Assembly (NCBI GenBank): GCA_018825365.1
Contig: JAHJEV010000003.1
Span: 66,284-108,669 of the forward strand
DNA: 42,386 nt
Source: Patescibacteria group bacterium
GTDB lineage: Bacteria > Patescibacteriota > WWE3 > UBA101185 > UBA10185
Reading direction: 5' to 3'
The notes under the pieces were generated by a model that saw only the letters and a program-made list of their open reading frames with translations, did no database searches and was not told the origin of the DNA. Position numbers and translations under genes: made by a program. The stretch's first letter is position 1; each line of letters opens with the position of its first letter. This document shows positions 18,018 through 26,138 of the stretch, piece after piece.

Positions 18018-18185
18018 TGTTTAAATACATTAACACATGTTTTGAAGAAGATTCAAGATGACAAAATTACCGGTAGCGTTTGGCATGTCTTATATGGCTG
18101 TGTTGTTGGAGTGGTTCGAAGTGAATAACCTCCTATAGTGTGTTAGAATGTTTCTAATTCAAACAAAAAGGAAAAGGAGAGAAAA

Positions 18186-18524
18186 ATGGAAAAGAAAGTT
18201 AACCTTGTGTATAGCGTCGCATTTTTGGTTATACCACTTTTGCTAACGGGGATTATTTACGGAGAGCTGTTAATTTGGGGGTATTATGGTCCAATCGCTT
18301 TCGGCTTGACACTCCTTATTAGCTTTCTGGTCTTTTTAGCAGCCATGGTGATCGCCATTGGAGTGTGGTCTCTAACAAGGCTCTCAGAAGAATATGGGAA
18401 AGTAACCAAATCGGCCAGATTTTTCACAAATGCCTCAACAATCTTGGGGGTTTTAGCAATACTTCAGTTTGTCCCGATGATTCTGAGGGGTATCTGGCTT
18501 CTATTTGGCCTATTTTTCAGTTAG
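18186..18524 (+). CDS. Small membrane protein
   Basis: 112 aa, three hydrophobic segments, AAGGAGAG RBS. Confidence 0.7.
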   Translation: MEKKVNLVYSVAFLVIPLLLTGIIYGELLIWGYYGPIAFGLTLLISFLVFLAAMVIAIGVWSLTRLSEEYGKVTKSARFFTNASTILGVLAILQFVPMILRGIWLLFGLFFS

Positions 18525-18546
18525 ATGTCGTTTGGAATCACGTTTG

Positions 18547-18590
18547 ACCGCAGTTTAGTGATTTACTCACAGAGCTGCGGTTTTTATTTT
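18547..18590 (+). terminator. Rho-independent terminator
   Basis: ACCGCAG...CTGCGGT followed by TTTTATTTTATTT. Confidence 0.8.
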
Positions 18591-19696
18591 ATTTCGCCGA
18601 CACCGACTACCGAATTTACGATATGAAATACTGCATATTGTCCCGGAGTTACTGCCAACTGTGGTTTTACAAAAACCAGCTTGTACAAGACTCTGCCACC
18701 AGTATTTTTATCTTTTATAATCACCGCACTTGCGGGCTTGTGTTGGTATCTGATTTTTACTTTAACTTTTATCCCCTCTTTCTTACCAGCTTGTTTTTCA
18801 AAAATACCATTGGCAAATAAAACACTTATTAAATCAATTTCCTTTTTAAGCACGTCCGATTTTTTTGTTGAAACCACTAACTCATTTGTTTTCACATTTT
18901 TCTCAACAACAAAATAGGGTCCTCCGCTAAGCCCCATATTTTTTCTCTGCCCTATTGTGTAATTTGCAAGACCATTGTGTTTTCCTAAAGTTTTTCCTTG
19001 TTTGTTTATTATTAAACCTTTTTTTACTCCAATTTCTTTTTCAACAAAACTTTTAAGTGACTTTTCGGAAACAAAACAAAAATCCTGGCTTTGAGCCAAC
19101 TTCAAATAAAAATCCAAATCTTCTTCCACCGCCATTTGATAAACTTCTTCCTTAGTTAAATTTGATAAGGGAAATATTATATTTGGCAACCATTCCTGAG
19201 GAAGCAAAGCCAAATAATAAGTCTGGTCTTTTTTCTTATCCTTTGGTTTTGAAATAAAAAGACCCCCAAGTTTTTTGCTTTTGGTTATCTTTGCGTAGTG
19301 TCCGGTTGCTACGTATTCAATTTCATTTTTCTTTGCGTATTTGAACAACTCTAAAAACTTAAGATATCGGTTGCAAATAATACAGGGATTTGGAGTTTTT
19401 GCTGATTTTAAAGTTTCGGTAAAGTATTTAATAACCTTTTCATGGAAATTCTCCCCTACTTTAAGCGTCACGTGCTTACAACTATACTTCATGCAAACTT
19501 TTTGAGCAGTTTTTATTGATTCATCTGTGCAACATGAGTTTTCTCTTACGTTGTTACAGGAATTTTCCCAGGTTCCGAATTTAAGTGACACACCAACCGG
19601 ATTCCAGCCATTTTTCTTAAGTAAAATTAGGGAGATTGAGGAGTCTATTCCGCCGGACATTCCAACAACTATTTTTCTGCCCTTTCCTTTTTCCAT
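18584..19696 (-). CDS. mnmA: tRNA-specific 2-thiouridylase
   Basis: VVGMSGGIDSSISLILLKKNGWNPVGV PP-loop; TPNPCIICNRYLKF; ATGHYAKI; DQTYYLALLPQ. Confidence 0.95.
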   Translation of the reverse strand: MEKGKGRKIVVGMSGGIDSSISLILLKKNGWNPVGVSLKFGTWENSCNNVRENSCCTDESIKTAQKVCMKYSCKHVTLKVGENFHEKVIKYFTETLKSAKTPNPCIICNRYLKFLELFKYAKKNEIEYVATGHYAKITKSKKLGGLFISKPKDKKKDQTYYLALLPQEWLPNIIFPLSNLTKEEVYQMAVEEDLDFYLKLAQSQDFCFVSEKSLKSFVEKEIGVKKGLIINKQGKTLGKHNGLANYTIGQRKNMGLSGGPYFVVEKNVKTNELVVSTKKSDVLKKEIDLISVLFANGIFEKQAGKKEGIKVKVKIRYQHKPASAVIIKDKNTGGRVLYKLVFVKPQLAVTPGQYAVFHIVNSVVGVGEIK

Positions 19697-19698
19697 GC

Positions 19699-20187
19699 TT
19701 ACTCCAATTCTTGTGTATCTAAGTATTCTTTATACTGCTCCTCAAGCATCTTGTTGTGTCTGACAATATCTTCGTGCTTTGCTTTAAGTTCTTTTGAGAT
19801 GGGTTTCTTGTTTCTTTTGTAGTGATCGTAAATTGCATCAGACAGTGCTTCCGTTGCCAAAACTGAGCAATGAACCTTTATCGGCGGAAGTCCAGATAAA
19901 GACTGCATAATATCTGTGTTATTAACTTTTAAAGCATCTGAAAGCGGCTTTCCCTTTACAAGTTCTGTTATTACTGATGAGGTTGCAATTGCCGCAACGC
20001 ACCCGAATGTTTGGAATTTTATGTCTTTGATTATATCCTCACCCTGTTTGTTTTTCGCAACTTTGATATACATGTACATCATGTCACCGCAGGCCATATT
20101 TCCAACCTTCCCTACTCCATCGGGGTTTGCTATTTTTCCCATATTTGCGGGATTATGAAAGTGTTTCATTACCTTTTCCGTATACAT
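19699..20187 (-). CDS. iscU: IscU/NifU-like Fe-S scaffold protein
   Basis: NMACGDMMYMYIKV, FQTFGCVAAIATSS, LPPIKVHCSVLATEAL. Confidence 0.92.
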   Translation of the reverse strand: MYTEKVMKHFHNPANMGKIANPDGVGKVGNMACGDMMYMYIKVAKNKQGEDIIKDIKFQTFGCVAAIATSSVITELVKGKPLSDALKVNNTDIMQSLSGLPPIKVHCSVLATEALSDAIYDHYKRNKKPISKELKAKHEDIVRHNKMLEEQYKEYLDTQELE

Positions 20188-21372
20188 TTAGCAGTTCCTT
20201 GTATTTAAGGGCGACATCACCCTTAATTTTGTGACTGATTTTTCTAAAGTCGTGAGGAAGTACTTTACATCTTTTTCACTTGTAAATCTTCCGATTGTTA
20301 TTCTTATTGTTCCGTGGGCATCTCCTTTTGAAATTCCAAGAGCGGTCAAAACATGTGAAGCCTCAAGTTTTGGAGATGAGCACGCCGATGATGTTGAAAC
20401 CGCAATGCCATGTGAATCAAGATCCATAAGCAGCGACTCTCCTTCAATAAAATCAAATCTTACATTTACGTTATTGCAAAGCCTTGGCTTTCCTAAAGCG
20501 GGTCCATTTAAGTGAGAGTTTGGAATTTTCTCTTTAATATATTTGGTTATTTTGTCCCTTAGTTTTGATTGTTTTTTCCACTCTTTTTTCATTTCTTTGA
20601 CGCAGATTTCAGTTGCCTTTCTAAATCCCACGATTCCGGGAACGTTTAATGTTGAAGATCTTTTGTCTGACTCCTGTCCCCCTCCGTGAAGAAGAGCCTC
20701 TATTTGAGTTCCCCCTCTAATGTACAAAATAGCCGTTCCTTTTGGCCCGTAAATTTTGTGTGAGGAGGCCGTTAAAAGATCCACATTCATTTCGTTAACA
20801 TTTAAAGGCATTTTTCCATAGCTTTGAACTGCGTCGGTGTGAAAAGTTACATTTTTATCATCGCAAATCTTGCCGATCTCTTTTATCGGCTCGATCGTTC
20901 CCATTTCATTGTTTGAGTGCATTATGGAAACAAGAAGAGTTTTATCATCAACTAATTCTTTAAGTTTTTCTACATCAACAATCCCCTCTTTATCAACGGG
21001 AGTTTCAACTATCTCAAACCCCATCTTTTTGAGATATTTGGCAGTATTTAAAACGCAGTGATGTTCAATTGGGGATATTATTATTTTCTTTTTATCCCCT
21101 TTTGCCGTTGCCGCAATACCCTTTAGTGCCCAGTTATTGCTTTCTGTTGCTGACGATGTGAAAAATATCTCGCTTGGGGTGGCTCCGAGGTAATTTGCGA
21201 TTATCTTTCTACTGCTTTCTACCGCCTCACTGGCGTCCATCCCCGGTGTATGAATTGACGATGGGTTTGCGAAATTATCCGAGAAATAAGGCTTCATAGC
21301 CTTAAGAACCCTCTTATCAACGGGGGTTGTTGCTGCATAGTCGAAATAGTATCTTTTTTGTTCCTTTTTCAT
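20188..21372 (-). CDS. iscS: Cysteine desulfurase
   Basis: YFDYAATTPVD, SSHKIYGPKGTAILYIRGG, STSSACSS. Confidence 0.95.
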   Translation of the reverse strand: MKKEQKRYYFDYAATTPVDKRVLKAMKPYFSDNFANPSSIHTPGMDASEAVESSRKIIANYLGATPSEIFFTSSATESNNWALKGIAATAKGDKKKIIISPIEHHCVLNTAKYLKKMGFEIVETPVDKEGIVDVEKLKELVDDKTLLVSIMHSNNEMGTIEPIKEIGKICDDKNVTFHTDAVQSYGKMPLNVNEMNVDLLTASSHKIYGPKGTAILYIRGGTQIEALLHGGGQESDKRSSTLNVPGIVGFRKATEICVKEMKKEWKKQSKLRDKITKYIKEKIPNSHLNGPALGKPRLCNNVNVRFDFIEGESLLMDLDSHGIAVSTSSACSSPKLEASHVLTALGISKGDAHGTIRITIGRFTSEKDVKYFLTTLEKSVTKLRVMSPLNTRNC

Positions 21373-21516
21373 CTTGTCTTAAAACAGTTTACGGTATTTA
21401 TACCGAATTATTCTAACATTTTAAGCTAGTTGACGCTTGTGAAACCTCAGTTTGATTTGTCTTGGGACTTATAGTGTAGTACAATGTTTGCAATTCAACC
21501 AAAAAGGAGAGAAAAA

Positions 21517-22353
21517 ATGATCGGGTATTTGTTGGGACTTGTTCCCTACGCTCTGGGTATTGCTGTGGGAGTTCTTCTGCCCGCGGTAATCATTGCAAGA
21601 CAGGAGATCTCAATTGAAGGTCCGTTTGGGTGGAGTGCGCTAACATTCACCCGCAGATTTCCCACCAACCACTGGTTTAGCAAACTTTACCGGTTTTACA
21701 CTGGTAAGGATAAGTGGGCGACAGAGTACCATCTAACATCCAACGCAATTTGGCTGTTTATGTACTTCCTGTCGTTTCTTTACATCCCCTACTATTCCAG
21801 GTTGGCAGGTTTTTCAAGCAGCTCCGCGCTTCTTGGAACCTTTGTATTGGCAATAGCCTCATTTGTTGAGCTTGGGTGGGTGGAGGATTACATCTGGTTT
21901 CTTATTCACCCGTATTATGGGCCCGAGCGGCACAATTCAGAATACGTGCCTTGGTTTACCAATTACAAAGGTGGCATTCCGGTAGGTTATTGGGCTGGTA
22001 TGATAGCAACGATATTGCTAACTGCAGTAGCGGCATTTTTCCTTGGGAAGCCAGAGATTTTTATAATCTGGCTAATGGTTACGGCGCTTGTGATTGTGGT
22101 TTGTTTTGGGATTATAAAACCATGGTCAAAAAAGATGCATCGTGAACCGCTAGGGAAATATTGGTGGAAAGGGATAAAATACGTGGTTATCCAAAGATGC
22201 CCCTACCCCATAGAGTCAGACAGGCCCTTTACCAGTGTCAGTGCGCATGTTATTAGCTGTGGGACCCTGAATAGGTTAATGTTGCATAACAAACTCAAAC
22301 CTTTAAATAAGGCTTTGAGAGAATCTTCTGACGATCGAAATGTACTAACCTAA
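21517..22353 (+). CDS. Multi-TM membrane protein, unknown
   Basis: MIGYLLGLVPYALGIAVGV start preceded by AAGGAGAG RBS (ORF track starts earlier at 21484). Confidence 0.7.
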   Translation: MIGYLLGLVPYALGIAVGVLLPAVIIARQEISIEGPFGWSALTFTRRFPTNHWFSKLYRFYTGKDKWATEYHLTSNAIWLFMYFLSFLYIPYYSRLAGFSSSSALLGTFVLAIASFVELGWVEDYIWFLIHPYYGPERHNSEYVPWFTNYKGGIPVGYWAGMIATILLTAVAAFFLGKPEIFIIWLMVTALVIVVCFGIIKPWSKKMHREPLGKYWWKGIKYVVIQRCPYPIESDRPFTSVSAHVISCGTLNRLMLHNKLKPLNKALRESSDDRNVLT

Positions 22354-22375
22354 ATTTTCGCTGTCTTAAACCGAA

Positions 22376-22416
22376 GCTGACTTGCGTTGAAAAATACAAG
22401 TCAGCCTATTTTTTTA
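22376..22416 (+). terminator. Rho-independent terminator
   Basis: GCTGACTTG...CAAGTCAGC then CTATTTTTTT. Confidence 0.88.
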
Positions 22417-22481
22417 TCTACTTAGTCCATTGCTCTGACCGAGTTTTTCCCGGATTAAATACCTCACATAACTTATAGTAC

Positions 22482-22510
22482 TTGACACATTGGCCCTTTG
22501 TTGTTATAAT
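22482..22510 (+). promoter_or_regulatory. Consensus sigma70-type promoter TTGACA-17-TATAAT
   Basis: ttgaca 22482-22487, 17-nt spacer, tataat 22505-22510. Confidence 0.9.
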
Positions 22511-22520
22511 AACGATATCT

Positions 22521-22557
22521 AGGGCGTATTGCCCTGTAGCCTGTGGCTTATTGCCAC
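22521..22557 (+). promoter_or_regulatory. Tandem 5'-UTR mini-hairpins
   Basis: AGGGC-GTATT-GCCCT and GTGGC-TTATT-GCCAC, just downstream of predicted TSS and upstream of RBS. Confidence 0.7.
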
Positions 22558-22575
22558 GTTCAAAAGGAGAAAGAA

Positions 22576-23157
22576 ATGATTGAGGTAAGGAAAGACATCA
22601 GTTTGTTTTGGCAGTTTGTACTGCTAGCCATCGTAGCCGAACTCTTTGGGTTTGGTTGTCGGTGGTTGTTCGGGGTGTTGGGCGGTTTTCTGAGTAGCCC
22701 AATGTGGCACGGATGGCTCGGCATCTTGTTGTACTGCGTTGTTTGGATATACGCTGCAATAGCATGGGTCGTTTGCTGGATTTGCAGTTATGCGTGTATC
22801 TATGGGGGTGTGCTTATCGCGCTTCTTCCTGTATTACAGGGTGCTAGTGAGCGACGTAGATCTAAGAAGGAAACCTTCAAGGTAATAGTCCAATTTCAAA
22901 CAAGGAAATTAATAAGGACATTTGAAGGGAGCCGGGGATTTGGCACTCAAGAGTTGAAAGGTTTCTTGAATGCTATTCACGCTGCTAATTTGGCCAATGT
23001 CCGAAACAAGGATATTGAAAGTTGGGTGACAGAATGTTTTGCGAAAAACCCCCAACTCATGACAATGTTCGGACTAGCTAACCTTAGTATAGAATACAGC
23101 AGGACTGGGAGGCTTCCGAAGTTTCTAATAAACCAAGTTCCTTGCCCGACGCATTAG
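22576..23157 (+). CDS. Membrane protein, unknown
   Basis: MIEVRKDISLFWQFVLLAIVAELF; RBS AAAGGAGAAAG; ORF track start 22543 lies inside the hairpin. Confidence 0.7.
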   Translation: MIEVRKDISLFWQFVLLAIVAELFGFGCRWLFGVLGGFLSSPMWHGWLGILLYCVVWIYAAIAWVVCWICSYACIYGGVLIALLPVLQGASERRRSKKETFKVIVQFQTRKLIRTFEGSRGFGTQELKGFLNAIHAANLANVRNKDIESWVTECFAKNPQLMTMFGLANLSIEYSRTGRLPKFLINQVPCPTH

Positions 23158-23171
23158 TAAGTAGTAGCGAG

Positions 23172-23208
23172 GCCCTCATTTGTGAAAGTTATGCAAATGG
23201 GGGCTTTT
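23172..23208 (+). terminator. Rho-independent terminator
   Basis: GCCCTCATTTG...CAAATGGGGGC TTTTAATT. Confidence 0.8.
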
Positions 23209-23219
23209 AATTGGTTAGT

Positions 23220-23435
23220 TTATTCGATAGGTTGCGTTCCTGATGGAACAAACCCACCTGGGAAAGACCCAGATCTTCTCATACCGTTTGCCGGTCTTCC
23301 CTGTAAGTTTCCTCTCATTCTTTGAAAGTTTCGTGCGGTATTCATTCTTTCGAAATATCTTCCGCTATAAAACCCTAACACTAAGGAAACAGCTGCAGCA
23401 CCTATAATTGAGATTATGAATGTTTTTTTATCCAT
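23220..23435 (-). CDS. Small membrane protein
   Basis: 71 aa with N-terminal TM (FIISIIGAAAVSLVLGFYSGRYF). Confidence 0.6.
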   Translation of the reverse strand: MDKKTFIISIIGAAAVSLVLGFYSGRYFERMNTARNFQRMRGNLQGRPANGMRRSGSFPGGFVPSGTQPIE

Positions 23436-23459
23436 AAATCCTCCTTTTAAATTTAATAA

Positions 23460-23812
23460 TTATTCATACCTCAGAGCCTCGATTGGTTGAAGTTTTGAAG
23501 CTTTTTGGGCAGGATACCACCCAAAAACTATTCCGATTATCGAAGAAACTACTACCGCAGGTCCGATTGAGCTTACAGCCAATACACTTGGAAGTTTCAT
23601 TATATGTGTAAGTATAAGTGAGGCTCCGACACCAATTACCACGCCCACTACCCCTCCGGTTACCGTTAGGATTATTGATTCTACTAAAAACTGAGTAATG
23701 ATCGATTTTCTTTTTGCACCAAGTGCTTTTCTAAGTCCAATCTCGCTTGTTCCAAACCTCCTTTAATAGCATTTGCGATTTTGTGTTCATCCTCAACGAT
23801 TAGTATTTTCAT
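23460..23812 (-). pseudogene. Chimeric remnant: response-regulator N-terminus joined out of frame to MacB/FtsX-type permease C-terminus
   Basis: Minus strand begins MKILIVEDEHKIANAIKGGLEQ, then in another frame SEIGLRKALGAKRKSIITQFLVESIILTVTGGVVGVVIGVG...GWYPAQKASKLQPIEALRYE. Confidence 0.85.
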
Positions 23813-23879
23813 TAAGGCATATTATATTCTGAATGCTGAAAAATTTCTGAAAAGTAATCGTGTGTGTTATTCGGTCTAT

Positions 23880-24305
23880 TTATTTTGCGAAGGTTGTGTT
23901 TAATTCTATTTTTGAAATACGTTTTTCGTGGTTATCTAGTTTATTCTTAAGAGAGACCTTTTCCTGTCTGTACGATAAAACTTCGCCCATCATCTTATCT
24001 ACGCTGTTATAAAGTTTAGGAAGTAGCTTTATTGTTTCACCTATATCTCCTAACTTGGATTGAATTTTTATATCATTTATTTGCAGATTTGATATTCTGT
24101 TGTCCATACTATCCAGTCGCTTGTCTACCCCATCTAATCTGTTGTCCATACTACTTAGCCGCTCATCTACACCGTCTAGTCTATTAGTCAATCTTTTGTC
24201 CATGTTAACTAATTTTCCATCTAGATTAGCAAGTCTTTTGTTTATTGGTTCTAAATCATTTTTCATAGCTAGTTGTAAATTATCATTGTGGAACTTACAT
24301 TTCAA
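23880..24305 (-). CDS. Repetitive coiled-coil protein
   Basis: Iterated NRLDGVDERLSSMDNRLDGVDKRLDSMDNRISNL units. Confidence 0.7.
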   Translation of the reverse strand: MKCKFHNDNLQLAMKNDLEPINKRLANLDGKLVNMDKRLTNRLDGVDERLSSMDNRLDGVDKRLDSMDNRISNLQINDIKIQSKLGDIGETIKLLPKLYNSVDKMMGEVLSYRQEKVSLKNKLDNHEKRISKIELNTTFAK

Positions 24306-24440
24306 TATGAATAAATATGAAAATAGACAATTGATATTTTATGATCGTCTACAGCATTGGATGTTGGCAACTTCTTACGTGTAAAAACCTTGATAATATT
24401 TCGTCTTGCACATATAAGCATGTGCATGGAGAAATAGTAT

Positions 24441-24635
24441 ATGGAAAATCGCTCAAAAGTAGACAAATTAACAATGCCTTACTATGTACGCCAAAATCTA
24501 GAACTGATCTTAAGTTCTAATAGATGTACCTTGGACTATAGAATATCCAGATTAATAGCAGACGGCACCCTGGAAAAAATAAAACCCGTATTTTATCTTC
24601 AAAGGCAACCAGGAATTAGTAAATATGTCTTTTGA
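24441..24635 (+). CDS. Small winged-helix-like protein, possibly a truncated AbiEi-like regulator
   Basis: CTLDYRISRLIADGTLEKIKPVFYL HTH-like pattern; overlapped by a 25-codon ORF (MSFEAIELPEYADVTV...). Confidence 0.4.
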   Translation: MENRSKVDKLTMPYYVRQNLELILSSNRCTLDYRISRLIADGTLEKIKPVFYLQRQPGISKYVF

Positions 24636-24705
24636 AGCTATCGAACTACCCGAATACGCTGATGTTACGGTAAGTAGTGGTGACTTTGAATATTGGTTTT
24701 TAAAA

Positions 24706-24782
24706 TGGTCGGGGTGGCGCGACTCGAACGCGCGACCTCACGGTCCCAAACCGTGCGCTCTAGCCAACTGAGCTACACCCCG
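24706..24782 (-). tRNA. tRNA-Pro (anticodon GGG), CCA encoded
   Basis: CGGGGTG/CACCCCG acceptor, ACGGTTTGGGACCGT anticodon arm. Confidence 0.93.
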
Positions 24783-24828
24783 AGGAAGTTTCGTAATTCT
24801 ACCCTAAAAACCTATGCTTCTCCACATC

Positions 24829-25545
24829 TCAAAGGTTTTGGATCCATCCGCTTAGATTTAGATCAAACGTTTTGCTTTTGTATATATACCTTTTGTTATG
24901 CATCAAATCCACCATGTGAAGCTTTATAGCGTACGTACAAACTGAGGTAATTGGGCACACTGGAATGGTTTCATCCTTTTTGCTAATATCTCTGGACCAT
25001 TCTGTGATTACAAAAACATCATTGTCCAGCCAATAGGCTCTGTCAAAGTAGCAGTTTCCTCTTTCGGAGCAATCAAGAATTCTCGCATCCAGGATTTTAT
25101 CTTCTTTTAAGCCGTATAGATGTACCTGATTTGGAAAGTAGCCATCCTTATAAGTATTTCTATAGTCCAAATACATAGTTCCGCTTGGTGCGAAAACAAC
25201 CTTTAAAATATCTTTGTGGTCTAGCAAATTTTGATCAAATGCTGCTTTAACTTGGGGATCGTCAATGGACGTGATTTTTATCCACTGGCTGTTGTAAACC
25301 TCATTTTCTTCAACAAGACTAAAATCTTCCGGTGTGATCTGAAGGCCCTTGTTTCTGATGTTGGTGTTCCATCTTTGAAAATCTCTTTCGTTTTCAACTT
25401 TTAAGGGAATCTTTGTTTGGTCAATAGCTTTCTTTTTGACTTCGTTTTGGTAAACCCCAAGTGCTACCGAACAAAATATAACTGCGATAAGAAAAACGTT
25501 AACGAATTTTTTCATAGATGTATGATACCGCGATTTTACCATCAA
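24829..25545 (-). CDS. Secreted or membrane-anchored protein, unknown
   Basis: N-terminal signal/TM KKFVNVFLIAVIFCSVALGVY. Confidence 0.7.
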   Translation of the reverse strand: MMVKSRYHTSMKKFVNVFLIAVIFCSVALGVYQNEVKKKAIDQTKIPLKVENERDFQRWNTNIRNKGLQITPEDFSLVEENEVYNSQWIKITSIDDPQVKAAFDQNLLDHKDILKVVFAPSGTMYLDYRNTYKDGYFPNQVHLYGLKEDKILDARILDCSERGNCYFDRAYWLDNDVFVITEWSRDISKKDETIPVCPITSVCTYAIKLHMVDLMHNKRYIYKSKTFDLNLSGWIQNL

Positions 25546-25600
25546 CTGTTATAGGAAAGTGAGTTAGTTGGTGGTCGTGAGAAGGTAAAGTTTGTAGAAA

Positions 25601-25651
25601 AATAAAAACCGTAGAATTTCACTCGCTTTCGCAAAGTGTCTACGGTTTTAT
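25601..25651 (-). terminator. Bidirectional hairpin terminator
   Basis: AAAACCGTAGA...TCTACGGTTTT. Confidence 0.8.
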
Positions 25652-25659
25652 GCTTGAAC

Positions 25660-25935
25660 TTAGCTACCTTCAAGCCAGGTATGTACTCGTTGTGTGCGGT
25701 GGACGGTGAAGGTTTCTATTAAAGCCCTATCCCGAAGGAAAACGATGAACGCCGATTGATCAGCAAGACTTTTATCTGAAAGACACACATCGGTATCACG
25801 TCCATCCGCACTAATGTTAAATAAGCTGCGGTTTGTACTTTCTGCATCCTGGTAAGCCCACCAAGCTGCAATAGCTTTGCAGGCATCACCAAAATCTGGA
25901 AAGTGAAGGTACTTTTTAGGCAATTTGTTAGCCAT
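25660..25935 (-). CDS. Hypothetical protein
   Basis: 91 aa ORF with AAAAGGAGTAGAGA RBS. Confidence 0.6.
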   Translation of the reverse strand: MANKLPKKYLHFPDFGDACKAIAAWWAYQDAESTNRSLFNISADGRDTDVCLSDKSLADQSAFIVFLRDRALIETFTVHRTQRVHTWLEGS

Positions 25936-26138
25936 TCTCTACTCCTTTTTTAGATATGGGCACCTGATTTTTGGTGCGGGACTAATGATTATTACGTCCA
26001 TGTATACTATTCATTTGTTGATTTGTCAATTTAGATCAACACTCTATTAATGGTTGTTCTTGTGGATAGTATGAAGTTAAACATTAAACACTCTACGTCT
26101 CACTTAAGCTGTAATATAATAGGTGAATACTTAAGGTT

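Noticed and set aside
18584-21372. mnmA-iscU-iscS operon as a novel system
   Set aside because: Ordinary sulfur-relay/tRNA thiolation gene set with intact signature residues.
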